Shown: positions 8,526 to 18,223, numbered from the stretch's first letter. The stretch is 64,000 nt of DNA from Neobacillus sp. PS2-9 (GCF_030915525.1 NZ_CP133269.1:3817001-3881000); one strand, 5' to 3'. A program made the numbers and translations. The notes: a model not told the origin generated them from the letters alone.

Positions 8526-9392
8526 CTACTCCCTCCTTACAGAGTTTCTTGACCAAAGATTCTTACAATATTGGCGATAATCCTGATGGAACTTCTGAAC
8601 CCACGGACCCTCTTTACCAGGAAAGTTGCGTCCTTCAAAAGATGTAATTGGCACAATTTCTTGAATGGAATTAGTGACAAACATTTCATCAGCTTCTAGT
8701 GCTTCTTCAAAGGAGTAAAGTCCCTCTTGAATCTGCAAATTATTTTCCCAGCCTAATTGAATAACAAACTGGCGGGTAATTCCATTTAAGATACCGGTAT
8801 GTAAAGAAGGTGAATATAAGACATTTCCTTTAATCCAAAAAAGATTAGAAACAATGCCCTCCGCTAGATATCCTTGCTCATTTAGAAAAATTCCTTCTAT
8901 GTCTGGAAAATCTCCAATTTCTCTTTTTGCCAATACATTATTTAAATAATGATGGGACTTTAAACGTTGATTCCCTTCAGGGCTGTTCCGCTTTACCTTC
9001 AACAGTACTGCCTTTTTTTCAATTAATTCCCCTGCAGGTGGTAATGGCTTAGGAAAAATAATCAAATTCGGCTGGAGGTAAGGTTCTACCTGTAATCCCA
9101 CTTCACCTAATCCGGCAGAAACATTTAAGCGAATGTAAGCATTTGTCAGCTGGTTTCTTTCTAATAATTCCTGCAAAATATTTTTGATTTCTTTCCTTGT
9201 ATATTGCTGCTGTATCGACAGTTCTGCTAATCCCTGATTAAGCCGCTCTAAATGGTCATCTAATAAAAATGGATGTCCGTCATACACTCGGAATGTTTCA
9301 AATAAACCTATGCCATATAAGAATCCATGATCAAACGGGGAAATTCGAGCGTCTTCTTTACTAATAAATTGACCGTTTAAGTAAATCAACAT
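8526..9392 (-). CDS. pabC: aminodeoxychorismate lyase PabC
   Basis: This 288-residue fold-type IV PLP enzyme releases pyruvate from 4-amino-4-deoxychorismate to give p-aminobenzoate for folate synthesis. Visible hallmarks are ARISPFDHGFLYGIGLFETFR at the N-terminus (segment of the family signature), the Schiff-base Lys in RLKSHHYLNNVLAKRE, and the phosphate-binding EGIVSNLFW segment. It lies 1 base after pabA and directly before the ycgL-like gene. A D-amino-acid or branched-chain transaminase is less likely given the pabB-pabA context. Confidence 0.92.
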   Translation of the reverse strand: MLIYLNGQFISKEDARISPFDHGFLYGIGLFETFRVYDGHPFLLDDHLERLNQGLAELSIQQQYTRKEIKNILQELLERNQLTNAYIRLNVSAGLGEVGLQVEPYLQPNLIIFPKPLPPAGELIEKKAVLLKVKRNSPEGNQRLKSHHYLNNVLAKREIGDFPDIEGIFLNEQGYLAEGIVSNLFWIKGNVLYSPSLHTGILNGITRQFVIQLGWENNLQIQEGLYSFEEALEADEMFVTNSIQEIVPITSFEGRNFPGKEGPWVQKFHQDYRQYCKNLWSRNSVRRE

Positions 9393-9393
9393 G

Positions 9394-9987
9394 TTAATTT
9401 CCTTTTAGGATTGCAGCGTGTTTATAATAATTAACGAAGTTCTGCAACAACTCTTTCCCGCAGGTCGTCATAATGGATTCTGGATGAAACTGTACTCCCT
9501 CGATTGGAAGGTCCTTATGGCGAATCGCCATGATTTCCCCTTCTTTCGTCCAAGAGGATATCTCAAAGCAATCTGGCAACGTTTCTCTTTTAACAATTAA
9601 CGAATGATAGCGTGTGGCTGGAAAAGGGTTCGGAAGCCCTTGAAAAATTGTTTTCCCATCATGGTACATATCTGAGGTTTTTCCGTGCATAAGTCTTTCT
9701 GCCTGAACTACTTGTCCTCCAAAAGCCTGAGCAATGGCTTGTTGGCCGAGACAAACACCGAAAATTGGAATTTTTCCACCAAAAAATTTGATTGCATCTA
9801 AACTAATTCCCGCCTCATTTGGACTGCATGGACCAGGTGAGACCATTAAGAATTCTGGACTTAGATTTCCGATCTCCTCAATTGTGGTTTGGTTGTTTCG
9901 TTTTACAACTAATTCTTCTCCAAGCTCGCCTAGGTATTGTACTAAGTTAAAGGTAAAGGAATCATAATTATCAATCATAAAAATCAT
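9394..9987 (-). CDS. pabA: aminodeoxychorismate/anthranilate synthase glutaminase subunit PabA
   Basis: This 197-residue class I glutamine amidotransferase has nucleophile Cys79 in [16 protein letters not shown] and the His-Glu pair in [10 protein letters not shown]. It supplies ammonia to PabB. In Bacillus the same protein usually also serves TrpE, because trp operons often lack trpG; that dual role is known for B. subtilis and inferred here. It starts 6 bases after the pabB stop codon. Confidence 0.93.
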   Translation of the reverse strand: MIFMIDNYDSFTFNLVQYLGELGEELVVKRNNQTTIEEIGNLSPEFLMVSPGPCSPNEAGISLDAIKFFGGKIPIFGVCLGQQAIAQAFGGQVVQAERLMHGKTSDMYHDGKTIFQGLPNPFPATRYHSLIVKRETLPDCFEISSWTKEGEIMAIRHKDLPIEGVQFHPESIMTTCGKELLQNFVNYYKHAAILKGN

Positions 9988-9993
9988 CGCATT

Positions 9994-11394
9994 TTACTCC
10001 TCTGCCATTTCTTTTGCTTTCCATAAAGCCGCGGCTTTTTTCATAGATTCTTTGTATTCATGTTTAGGATTAGAATCGATGACAATACCTGCACCTGCCT
10101 GGACATGTGCCATGCCATCCTTTACAAGCATGGTTCGGATAATAATATTTAATTCTAAGTCACCGCTAAAATCTATCCAACCAAGTGATCCCGTATACAC
10201 TCCCCGTTGAACCGGCTCTAGTTCTTCTATGATTTCCATCGTTCGAATTTTCGGAGCACCTGTTATCGTTCCACCAGGGAATACTGCGTCAATAATCTCA
10301 AAGCAAGAATTCTCTTCGTCCAATTCCCCTCTAACATTGGAAACGATGTGCATGACATGAGAGTATTTTTCAATCGTCATAAATTCATTGACCTCAACCG
10401 ATCCGTACTTACACACTCTACCAAGATCATTTCGTTCTAAATCCACGAGCATGACATGTTCTGCTCGTTCCTTTTCGTTTTCAATTAATTCATTAGCGAG
10501 GGCTAGATCTTCTTCGAGGTCCTTTCCTCTTGATCTCGTCCCTGCAATTGGCCTTGTGCTTACTTCAGTTCTATCCTTTTTCACAAGTAGCTCTGGTGAT
10601 CCACTTACCAGCTGAAATTCTGGAGTATGTAGGTAACCCATATATGGGGATGGATTCAAGGCTCTTAATTGTTCATACACCTCAATCGCCTGAACCCCAA
10701 TTGGTTTTGATTGACGCACCGCTAGATTTACTTGGAATACATCACCTTGTGAAATATAGTGTTGAACTTTCCTTACAGCCTGTTGGAACTCTTCTTCTGT
10801 CATCGAAACCTGCAATTGATTCATATCGTTTAGACTTGTTTTAACAGGTGGGACGGATGGCAATTCCTCAAGCCAGCGTTTTTCCCAATTCTCTAATCGC
10901 TGATCTATACCTTCATCATTTTCCGCCAAAATGAAGATCCAAAGAAGGTCCTCTTTATGATCAAATACAAACCATTCCTTTACAATAAAAAAGTAGATTT
11001 CCGGTATGCCAATGTCGTCTTTGGCTAGGTTAGGGAGTTCTTCTATGTAACGAGCATAATCATAGCTTATGTACCCAATCGCTCCACCAAGGAAGCTCGG
11101 CAAGCCTTCCATTTTATCAACATAAAAACGATTCATCCATTCTTTGAGTAGGTGAAGTGGATTCCCTTCCAACTTTTGGGTACCGCTTTCATTTTGGATT
11201 TCCAATTCATAATTTTTCCCTTTCATAATCGTTTCAGGTTGAAATGCAGCAATGCTGTATCTCCCGCCGCGCCCACTTTCTAATAGCACATGATGGGTCT
11301 GATTTGCCGCTATTAAACGGTATTGTCTAAAAAAACTAGAATAGGTATAGGGAACTTTTTTACTATATAAATGAAGTTTCTTCAATCCATTCAC
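9994..11394 (-). CDS. pabB: aminodeoxychorismate synthase component I PabB
   Basis: This 466-residue chorismate-binding enzyme has an N-terminal TrpE-like domain and a C-terminal catalytic domain. Motifs seen are LVSGSPELLV, RPIAGTRSRG, LVDLERNDLGRV and FPGGTITGAPK. It aminates chorismate with ammonia from PabA. The PIAGT motif, rather than the PIKGT of E. coli PabB, also occurs in Bacillus PabB, but it resembles TrpE. The adjacent pabA-pabC decides the call. The operon pabB-pabA-pabC-ycgL lacks the sul-folB-folK genes that follow in B. subtilis. Confidence 0.92.
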   Translation of the reverse strand: MNGLKKLHLYSKKVPYTYSSFFRQYRLIAANQTHHVLLESGRGGRYSIAAFQPETIMKGKNYELEIQNESGTQKLEGNPLHLLKEWMNRFYVDKMEGLPSFLGGAIGYISYDYARYIEELPNLAKDDIGIPEIYFFIVKEWFVFDHKEDLLWIFILAENDEGIDQRLENWEKRWLEELPSVPPVKTSLNDMNQLQVSMTEEEFQQAVRKVQHYISQGDVFQVNLAVRQSKPIGVQAIEVYEQLRALNPSPYMGYLHTPEFQLVSGSPELLVKKDRTEVSTRPIAGTRSRGKDLEEDLALANELIENEKERAEHVMLVDLERNDLGRVCKYGSVEVNEFMTIEKYSHVMHIVSNVRGELDEENSCFEIIDAVFPGGTITGAPKIRTMEIIEELEPVQRGVYTGSLGWIDFSGDLELNIIIRTMLVKDGMAHVQAGAGIVIDSNPKHEYKESMKKAAALWKAKEMAEE

Positions 11395-11431
11395 TCCTAA
11401 TCTTTACTCTTTTTTCATCATACTTGAAAAG

Positions 11432-11534
11432 GGTGTCAGGCACCACTCTACATTTTTTAAAACTGGTTTAAATCCCTTCAATCCTTTCAAGGTGTCAGTA
11501 TGGTTGGATCTGGTTCTGGTTCTGATTCAGGACC
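11432..11534. repeat. GGTGTCAGGCACC dispersed repeat and CTGGTT/CTGATT-rich stretch
   Basis: The intergenic region before the response regulator holds GGTGTCAGGCACC at 11432-11444, a second GGTGTCAG near 11490, and a GGTTCTGGTTCTGATTC run around 11509-11527. The first motif recurs in intergenic DNA of many Bacillaceae. Its function is unknown. Confidence 0.45.
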
Positions 11535-11657
11535 TGGGCCTTGTTTAATAATTCAATTTTTATTTCTTTTAAGGAATAAATATTGAAGGATTTTATAAAC
11601 GGACTGTGGAAAATGGTAATAAATTAGTATTAAAGTCAAATTTCATAAGGGGGCATT

Positions 11658-12356
11658 ATGAAAGAAGAATCCATATTAGTAGTTGAGGATGAGGAAAAAA
11701 TAGCACGCCTACTCGAATTAGAGCTTGAATATGAAGGATACCAAGTAACGAAGGTACTAAATGGTCATGATGCTTTGGAAACTTATAAGAATCATAAATG
11801 GGACTTAATTTTACTTGATGTCATGCTCCCAGGTATTAGTGGAATTGAATTACTTCGGCGGATAAGACAAATTGACAAGCAAACTCCGATCATATTACTA
11901 ACCGCAAAAGGTTCTGTTGAGGACAAAGTATCTGGATTGGATTTTGGAGCCAATGATTACATTACCAAGCCTTTTAAAATTGAAGAGGTTCTCGCAAGAA
12001 TTCGAGCCGCATTAAGAATTAAACAAACGCAACAAAAAAAACCTGAAGACAATTCTGTATTAACTTTTTCAGATTTAAAAATTAATAAAAAAACCAGAGA
12101 GGTTTTTAGAGGAGAAACAGAAATTGACTTAACTCCAAGAGAGTTTGATTTACTTGTTTACTTAATGATGAATAAACGACAGGTACTGAACCGGGATCAA
12201 ATACTAGAGGCCGTCTGGGGCTATGATTTTATGGGGGATACAAATGTGGTAGATGTATACATTCGTTATGTAAGGAAAAAGATGGACCTACCTGCTAAAC
12301 CCCTATTAATTCATACGGTTCGTGGAGTCGGTTATGTGTTAAAGGAAGCAAAATGA
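11658..12356 (+). CDS. OmpR/PhoB-family response regulator
   Basis: This 232-residue protein has a receiver domain (acidic pocket VEDEEK, phospho-acceptor Asp in LILLDVMLPG, Thr in LLTAKG, Lys in YITKPF). A C-terminal winged-helix domain ends in HTVRGVGYVLKE. It starts at an ATG after a GGGGGC site and overlaps the histidine-kinase gene by 4 bases, so the two are translationally coupled. The downstream PepSY protein suggests an envelope or metal/peptide stress regulon, but the signal is unknown. Confidence 0.93.
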   Translation: MKEESILVVEDEEKIARLLELELEYEGYQVTKVLNGHDALETYKNHKWDLILLDVMLPGISGIELLRRIRQIDKQTPIILLTAKGSVEDKVSGLDFGANDYITKPFKIEEVLARIRAALRIKQTQQKKPEDNSVLTFSDLKINKKTREVFRGETEIDLTPREFDLLVYLMMNKRQVLNRDQILEAVWGYDFMGDTNVVDVYIRYVRKKMDLPAKPLLIHTVRGVGYVLKEAK

Positions 12357-13714
12357 AGCTTAGGAATAAGATCAATTTGTATACGGCAGTGTTGTTTGCT
12401 TCCCTTATAATGATCATGAATATTTCTGTATATTTAACTTTTAGCAAATTAACTTTTGACAGTGAACTAGATATAGCCGCGAAAGAATTAAGAAAAACGA
12501 CAAATGACATCGCTAGGACACTCGGTACAGCACGTGAAGATGAACTTCTACGCAGCTATGTACCAATTAATGGAATGATTCAAATTGTTACAGCTAATCA
12601 TAAAAAACTAGCTTCTGTAACGAGTCCAACTGGGCAAATTTTAGTAAAACAAAAACCTATATATTATAAAGGAGAAATTACTAAATTTATTGTTTTTGAA
12701 AAAAAAACATATGCATTTGATTCAATGCCAATCGTACTATTAGATGGTAGTGTTGGAAATCTTCAGGTAACAAAAAGTCTAGAAACTGCTAAAGAAAATT
12801 TAAGCATTCTCCGGTTTGTTTTAGTTATGATGACGGTGCTAGCTTTAATTCCTGTAATTATTTCCAGTCGAGTATTAAGTAAGCTGATTATTAGCCCTGT
12901 ATCTTCATTGATTGAGACTATGAGAGAAATTAGAGAGAGCGGCCAATTTAAAAGACTAACTCTCGAGGAAAAATCAAAAGATGAGCTTTATCAAATGGGC
13001 GTAACTTTTAATCATATGATTGACCTGCTTGAAACCAATTATGAAAAGCAGCAGCAGTTTGTATCCAATGCATCTCATGAGTTTAAAACACCTATAACCA
13101 TAATTGAAAGCTACGCGAGTCTTTTAAAACGTAGAGGATTGACCGAACCGAAACTTTTTTCAGAATCGATCGAAGCCATTCACTCTGAGGCTGTCCGAAT
13201 GAAAGAATTAACAGAGCAGCTTTTGTTACTGGCAATGCATCATGAACATTGGAAAATTAATAAAAAGTCGATTGATCTTACAGTTTTTATCAGCCAAGTT
13301 ATTCATACCTTTGAAAGTGCGTATGACAGAAAGGTCGAGTATGAACAAATAGAAGTATCTCAATTACTTGTTGTAACCGATGAACAAAAGATAAAACAAC
13401 TGCTGTTCATTCTTCTTGATAATGCCAGAAAATATAGTGATGAAGTTATTTCTGTCATTACGGGAGTCGAAAACGAAATGGTCTATATCAAAGTGTCAGA
13501 TAAAGGAATGGGTATACCTTATGATGAACTTCAGAAGGTTTTTGACCGCTTTTACCGCGTCGATAAAGCTAGGAATAGAAAAAAAGGCGGTTCTGGGCTT
13601 GGTCTAGCGATAGCGAAAGAAATAGCAGATGCAATTGGTGTGGAGATTCAGATCGACAGCGAAGAAGATTTCGGCACCACAGCTACTCTTTATTTCAAAG
13701 AAGATAAAAATTAA
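12353..13714 (+). CDS. sensor histidine kinase
   Basis: This 453-residue membrane kinase has TM1 near residues 10-30, an extracellular region of about 110 residues, TM2 near 145-170, a HAMP linker, a HisKA domain with the phospho-His in SNASHEFKTPITI, and a HATPase_c domain (LLDNARKYS, DKGMGIPYDEL, GGSGLGLAIAKEI). It pairs with the response regulator that overlaps its start. The short extracellular domain is not recognised as a named sensor fold. Confidence 0.92.
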   Translation: MKLRNKINLYTAVLFASLIMIMNISVYLTFSKLTFDSELDIAAKELRKTTNDIARTLGTAREDELLRSYVPINGMIQIVTANHKKLASVTSPTGQILVKQKPIYYKGEITKFIVFEKKTYAFDSMPIVLLDGSVGNLQVTKSLETAKENLSILRFVLVMMTVLALIPVIISSRVLSKLIISPVSSLIETMREIRESGQFKRLTLEEKSKDELYQMGVTFNHMIDLLETNYEKQQQFVSNASHEFKTPITIIESYASLLKRRGLTEPKLFSESIEAIHSEAVRMKELTEQLLLLAMHHEHWKINKKSIDLTVFISQVIHTFESAYDRKVEYEQIEVSQLLVVTDEQKIKQLLFILLDNARKYSDEVISVITGVENEMVYIKVSDKGMGIPYDELQKVFDRFYRVDKARNRKKGGSGLGLAIAKEIADAIGVEIQIDSEEDFGTTATLYFKEDKN

Positions 13715-13768
13715 TCCATTTCTCAGCATTTTCTAATTTTCATATCAGACAATAAATGTAAGTGGACA

Positions 13769-14362
13769 ATGGTGAGGTGGAATATCATGAAGAAAAAAAT
13801 TTGGTCATGGCTATTTTTAAGCATTATCATTGTTGTTATTGTTTATTTTAGCTGGGTGAAGTTTGTTAATACTAAGGCTTCTGCTGGTATTCTTTCTGAA
13901 TTCGAAGCAAAAGCGCTGATTCAAGAGCGCTATCAAGGAACAGTTACACAAATTGAATTATCAAATGAACAATATTCTATAAAATTTGAAAAGCAGAAAA
14001 ATATTTATTCAATTTTGCTGGATGCTAAAGATGGTAAGGTGCTATCAGTTACTAAAACAAAAACCGGCGCAGCTTCCCCTAATCACTCTCAAGCTCCTGT
14101 CACGAAAATGCTAACTGAAGCAGAAGCAAAACAGATTGCTGAAAAGCAAGTGAATGGGGTAGTTAACCAGATACTGCTTGAAACTAAGGGTGGAATATCC
14201 TTTTACCTAATAGAAATAAGAACGCAGGATGACCAAGAGGCTGTTGTCCAAATTCATGCATTTACAGGTAACGTGATGTCTTTGGCATGGGACGATCATC
14301 ATAATAAGGATGATACTACAGATGATGATACTAAAGACCAGAAAAAATCCGATGATGATTAA
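13769..14362 (+). CDS. membrane-anchored protein with two PepSY domains
   Basis: This 197-residue protein has an N-terminal membrane anchor (residues about 10-27) and two PepSY-like repeats. Each begins with a LSEFEAKALIQERY or LTEAEAKQIAEKQV helix and ends in a DAKDGKVLSVTK or HAFTGNVMSLAWD strand. The C-terminal tail is extremely acidic with His (DDHHNKDD...DDD). It follows the kinase gene by 54 bases. PepSY proteins often modulate peptidases or sit beside two-component systems. An upstream in-frame ATG six codons before the MKKKIWSW Met is also possible. Confidence 0.8.
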   Translation: MVRWNIMKKKIWSWLFLSIIIVVIVYFSWVKFVNTKASAGILSEFEAKALIQERYQGTVTQIELSNEQYSIKFEKQKNIYSILLDAKDGKVLSVTKTKTGAASPNHSQAPVTKMLTEAEAKQIAEKQVNGVVNQILLETKGGISFYLIEIRTQDDQEAVVQIHAFTGNVMSLAWDDHHNKDDTTDDDTKDQKKSDDD

Positions 14363-14486
14363 AACAGATGTGGAGTCACGATATTAACACATGTTCTCAG
14401 TAATTTCTAATGTTTCTTCCCCCTTTCCTCTAATCTTTGCTGGATAGTATGAAAGTGTAAAGACTATTCAAAAGGAGGAATTAATA

Positions 14487-14870
14487 ATGAGAAAGAAGTT
14501 TATTATTGGTGCATTATCCACTATGTTAATTTTAGGAGGAGCGGCTGCAGTTGGTGCTTCAAAAAACAATACTAGAACAGATGACTCCGTCCACCAGGAG
14601 AATCAAAAGACTAGTATCAGCACTAGCTCAACTAAACAAACCAAAGTACAATCGGACATAGCTGGGAGAGAAGTGGAAGTAGAGTCGGAGCATGGAAAAA
14701 CATTTATTAAAATAAACTCTGATGATCATGATAAACGAATTCACGACAGCGTGGACGATGGGCAACACCATAATAGGCATAGTGGCGATGATGATACTAA
14801 GACAGGTGATGACTCACACCAGAACAGGCATAGTGGCAATGACGATGATTCCGACGGTCATGGCAAATAA
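14487..14870 (+). CDS. secreted His/Asp-rich protein of unknown function
   Basis: This 127-residue protein has a clear Sec signal (MRKKFIIGALSTMLILGG and an Ala-rich end) and a Ser/Thr/Lys middle. Its C-terminal half contains a duplicated HxxNRHSGxDD pattern rich in Asp and His. This composition suggests divalent-metal binding on the outside of the cell, but no family is recognised. A strong AAAGGAGG site precedes the ATG. The acidic His-containing tail of the PepSY protein encoded just upstream is similar in composition, so both may serve the same sensed condition. Confidence 0.7.
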   Translation: MRKKFIIGALSTMLILGGAAAVGASKNNTRTDDSVHQENQKTSISTSSTKQTKVQSDIAGREVEVESEHGKTFIKINSDDHDKRIHDSVDDGQHHNRHSGDDDTKTGDDSHQNRHSGNDDDSDGHGK

Positions 14871-14917
14871 TCAAATTTATATAAAATTGAAAAACTAAAA
14901 AGATCTTAAGAGGACAA

Positions 14918-14953
14918 GAAGCCCTATCCATTTCGGATAGGGCTTCCTTTAAA
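14918..14953 (+). terminator. intrinsic terminator of the two-component/PepSY block
   Basis: GAAGCCCTATCC and GGATAGGGCTTC form a 12-bp stem with a 5-base loop, followed by CTTTAAAT. The stem could act on both strands between the convergent secreted-protein gene and IDEAL gene. Confidence 0.8.
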
Positions 14954-14977
14954 TGTGTACGTTCATTAGTAAATGTC

Positions 14978-15172
14978 CTAAGAAATTTTCTTTAATTCGT
15001 CAGTTAGCTTCAAGAATAGGTCCTTGTTTCCGTCTTGTAATGTTTGGTCGATTTCCTTTCGGATTTTCTCCCTCTTGAATTCAAGCAGGACATTGTTTAG
15101 AAACATCTCAGCAACTACAGCATCTGCGTTCTCATCCGAATGTTGTGGTGAATTTAATAATTTCTTTTCCAT
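14978..15172 (-). CDS. small IDEAL-domain protein
   Basis: This is a 64-residue protein when started at the ATG with an AAGGAG site 9 bases upstream. A longer reading from a GTG at 15232 has no ribosome binding site. The C-terminal part, RKEIDQTLQDGNKDLFLKL, fits the IDEAL domain (PF08858), found in small Bacillus proteins and at the ends of some ComK/MecA-linked or UPF proteins. The domain has no known enzymatic role. It stands alone between two terminated units. Confidence 0.65.
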   Translation of the reverse strand: MEKKLLNSPQHSDENADAVVAEMFLNNVLLEFKREKIRKEIDQTLQDGNKDLFLKLTDELKKIS

Positions 15173-15380
15173 GGAAATCAACTCCTTGAGCTTTTTTTCA
15201 TTATACATTGAGTTTTCTAAAAATTCAAACACTTTATTTTAGAAATTGTAAAAAAGTTTTTTTGGGATATTAGCTTTCAAATTTCATTTTGATTTTATCT
15301 CGAATTTTTGGTGTGAAGGGTAAATATTTAGGGAACATTAACTTCAACTATCATTTTGAAGGAACAGGAGGAAAATATGT

Positions 15381-16229
15381 ATGGAACAAGCTGCATTAAC
15401 TGGCTATCACCCCGTAAATAACATTGAAGTTTATTATGAGTTTTATCCGAATCCAAAATCAGATAAGACATTTGTTTTATTGCATGGTTTTCTTTCTTCC
15501 ACCTTTACCTTTCGCCATCTCATAACACTAATGAAAAAGGAATATCAAGTGTTGTCAATTGATCTTCCCCCCTTCGGAAAAAGTGCAAAATGCAATCGAT
15601 ATGTATATTCTTATAAAAACCTTGCCCAAACCGTTATTAAACTAACTGAGTCATTAGGTTTAAAAAAAATGACCTTTATTGGCCATTCCATGGGTGGTCA
15701 AATTGTGTTGAATATTCTTCATATGATGCCTGAACTTGCCGATAAGGCGATTCTTCTTTGCAGTTCAGCTTATCTCAAACGCTCTAAATTACCATTAATC
15801 CTGACAAGCTACATTCCCTATTTCCACCTTTTTGTAAAGTACTGGTTTGCAAGAACTGGTGTGAGGAAAAACCTACAGGATGCTCTCTATAATCACTCCA
15901 TCATTAATGATGAAATGATTAATGGCTACCTGCAGCCCTTTTTACAAGATGAAATCTTCATTGCACTTACAAGGATGATTCGGGATCGTGAAGGAGATCT
16001 TCCACCTGAGGCTCTTAAGCAAATAAAAACCCCCTGCTTATTACTTTGGGGGGATCATGACAATTCCATGCCACTTAAAGTTGGTGAAAAGCTAAACAAG
16101 GATTTAGAAAACTCTGAGCTAGTTGTATTAAAAGAAACAGGCCATGCCCTTCCAGAGGAACGCCCTTTTGAAGTATTCGAATATATCAAAGGCTTTTTAG
16201 AAAAATTTCAAACAGCAGCCGATTATTAA
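15381..16229 (+). CDS. alpha/beta hydrolase
   Basis: This 282-residue alpha/beta-hydrolase-fold protein has the oxyanion segment LLHGFLSS, nucleophile Ser in IGHSMGGQIV, a cap region around residues 135-190, acid in LLWGDHDNSMP and His in KETGHALPEE. It resembles B. subtilis YugF-type carboxylesterases. The ATG follows a CAGGAGG site. It precedes the lipid-related block, which makes an ester or lipid substrate plausible, but no specific substrate can be read from the sequence. Confidence 0.82.
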   Translation: MEQAALTGYHPVNNIEVYYEFYPNPKSDKTFVLLHGFLSSTFTFRHLITLMKKEYQVLSIDLPPFGKSAKCNRYVYSYKNLAQTVIKLTESLGLKKMTFIGHSMGGQIVLNILHMMPELADKAILLCSSAYLKRSKLPLILTSYIPYFHLFVKYWFARTGVRKNLQDALYNHSIINDEMINGYLQPFLQDEIFIALTRMIRDREGDLPPEALKQIKTPCLLLWGDHDNSMPLKVGEKLNKDLENSELVVLKETGHALPEERPFEVFEYIKGFLEKFQTAADY

Positions 16230-16240
16230 ATAAAAGAAAA

Positions 16241-16282
16241 AAGGTGTAATGAACCGGTGGCTGCACCGGTCATCACACCTTA
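16241..16282. terminator. bidirectional terminator between hydrolase and desR
   Basis: AAGGTGT-ATGA-ACCGGTG arms pair with CACCGGTCATCACACCTT with one bulge. The hairpin lies between two convergent genes and overlaps the last codon of desR. Confidence 0.75.
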
Positions 16283-16879
16283 TTTAAACCAACCCTTTTC
16301 TTTCGATTGAGTAATCGCTTCGATACGATTTTTCACTTCTAACTTATCTAAGATAATTGAAATGTAGTTGCGAACAGTTCCCGTTTTAATACTGAGTTCC
16401 TCTGCAATCTCTTTTGTATTCTTTCCATCAGCAACTAGCTCTAACACTTCTCTTTCTCGGTCCGTTAAAGGATTTTCCTCTCCATATACATCATCCATTA
16501 ATTCTGGCGCATAAATTCGTCTTCCTGCCATCACACTGCGGATAGAGTTTGCCAGCTCCTCACTTGGACTATCCTTCAATAAATAACCGCTTACCCCTGC
16601 CTTCAATGCACGTTGGAAATAACCTGTTCGGGCAAAAGTGGTTAAAATGATTACTTTACAGCCAGAGCCTTTTAATTCTTCTGCTGCTTCCAGTCCGCTC
16701 TTTCCAGGCATTTCAATGTCCATAATACAGATGTCAGGCTTTAATTTTTTTACAAGCGTGACAGCTTCTTCCCCATTTGACGCCTTCCCGACTACTTCCA
16801 TATCATCCTCTAAATTAAGCAGTGAACCAAATGCTCCTAATAACATTTGCTGATCTTCAGCGATAACAATATTAATCAT
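16280..16879 (-). CDS. desR: NarL/DesR-type response regulator
   Basis: This 199-residue protein has an N-terminal receiver (AEDQQM, phospho-Asp in ICIMDIEMPG, Lys in LLKDSPSEE) and a C-terminal LuxR-type helix-turn-helix (NPLTDREREVLELVADGKNTKEI). It is closest in architecture to DesR, which activates the membrane fatty-acid desaturase gene on cold shock. It overlaps the end of the kinase gene by 4 bases. The usual neighbour des is absent from this window, so the target gene must lie elsewhere or differ. Confidence 0.8.
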   Translation of the reverse strand: MINIVIAEDQQMLLGAFGSLLNLEDDMEVVGKASNGEEAVTLVKKLKPDICIMDIEMPGKSGLEAAEELKGSGCKVIILTTFARTGYFQRALKAGVSGYLLKDSPSEELANSIRSVMAGRRIYAPELMDDVYGEENPLTDREREVLELVADGKNTKEIAEELSIKTGTVRNYISIILDKLEVKNRIEAITQSKEKGWFK

Positions 16880-18015
16880 TTCCGGTCCTCCTTCTCTATA
16901 GCTTGTTTCACATCATTAGGTACTCTGATAATTAATGTTGTACCTTCCTTTGTAACAAGCTCTAGGCCGCCATTTATAAATTCCAATCGTTCTTTCATGC
17001 CAATTAGACCATGTCCTTCAGCCAATTTGTCAGTGTCTCCTTTAAATTTACCGTCATCGCGGATCGTTAGAACCGTTTCTTTCGAGGATTGCTCGATGGA
17101 AATAATACAGTTTTTAGCACCACTGTGTTTGACCACATTGTTCACGGCCTCTTTCAAGCACATACTTAATATATTTTCGGTTAACAGGGAAACATTCGAT
17201 AAAGAAAATTCACCTTCGCTGATAAAATGGATTTGAGCAGCCTTAATGATTTGTTTCACTCGTTGAATCTCATCCTTTAGACGAATTCCCCGCATGGAAG
17301 AAACCATCTTCCTTACCTCACTTAAAGCTGTTCTAGCCGTTTGCTGAACATCCTTTAATTCAGATTTCGCCTGTTCCGGATCTTTTGAAATTAGTTTCCT
17401 TGCCAAGTCCGTCTTCAAACCAATTAGTGACAGTTTTTGTCCAAGGGTGTCATGGAGGTCCCGGGCAATGCGTTGACGCTCCTCCAGCTTAACCAGTTCA
17501 GAAATCCTTTTGTTCGCATCTTCCAGTTTTACCTCAAGCTGCCCCCTCTCCTTCCGATTGTAAATGCTAAAAGGGAGTAGAATGACACTGATCCAAATGA
17601 TGATAACGAAAGGCAACTGCTGTAGAAATAGCTTCTCTTGCATGACAATACTGTAGTTGATTGATGCCGATGTACTGATTAAATGAATAAAGTATAACGT
17701 GAGGAAAGCAACTCTGTCTTTAATATTGCCAATAAAATAGGCCAGAAAAAAGGCAAAGTAAACGTAGCTGAACAGGTTAGTCGCAGTAATCGAAATGGCG
17801 ATTAGAATTAGTGTCCAAAGATAAACGGGCCAACCTTTTGAAATAAAGGCAATTCGGTAAAGGATAAAAAATATCAGAGTTAGTAAAATTCCTACAACGA
17901 TTTCAATAGTGGATGGTGCTTGAAATATAAAATAAAAAGGTAATATGCCAAGAACGGTCCAGATATACGGAGCAATCCCATTATTTTTTTGAAATGTCAT
18001 ATACCTTTTAATCAT
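16876..18015 (-). CDS. desK: DesK-type sensor histidine kinase
   Basis: This is a 379-residue protein from the ATG that has a GAGG site 8 bases upstream; an ATG 11 codons earlier lacks one. It has four or five N-terminal membrane helices, a short linker, and the HisKA_3 segment ERQRIARDLHDTLGQKLSLI with the phospho-His. This is followed by KEAVNNVVKHSGA, DDGKF and GHGLIGMKERL of the ATP-binding domain. That matches the thermosensor DesK, which reads membrane thickness and order. Location beside hydrolase and lipid genes fits a membrane-lipid role. Confidence 0.82.
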   Translation of the reverse strand: MIKRYMTFQKNNGIAPYIWTVLGILPFYFIFQAPSTIEIVVGILLTLIFFILYRIAFISKGWPVYLWTLILIAISITATNLFSYVYFAFFLAYFIGNIKDRVAFLTLYFIHLISTSASINYSIVMQEKLFLQQLPFVIIIWISVILLPFSIYNRKERGQLEVKLEDANKRISELVKLEERQRIARDLHDTLGQKLSLIGLKTDLARKLISKDPEQAKSELKDVQQTARTALSEVRKMVSSMRGIRLKDEIQRVKQIIKAAQIHFISEGEFSLSNVSLLTENILSMCLKEAVNNVVKHSGAKNCIISIEQSSKETVLTIRDDGKFKGDTDKLAEGHGLIGMKERLEFINGGLELVTKEGTTLIIRVPNDVKQAIEKEDRK

Positions 18016-18223
18016 AAATAAAACCTCATTTTCACATGTACTTTCCATTTATTATAACTCAAAAGTATACATCTCAACAGCTTGTTTAATATATGTATTT
18101 TACATATATATGTAATAATATAACTACTACTTTTATATATTTAATTAGTCAGAATTTTGTAAATGTTTACACCTAGCAAATCTTGGCAACATATGTTTAT
18201 AAAAACATTAGGAGGAATCAAAA

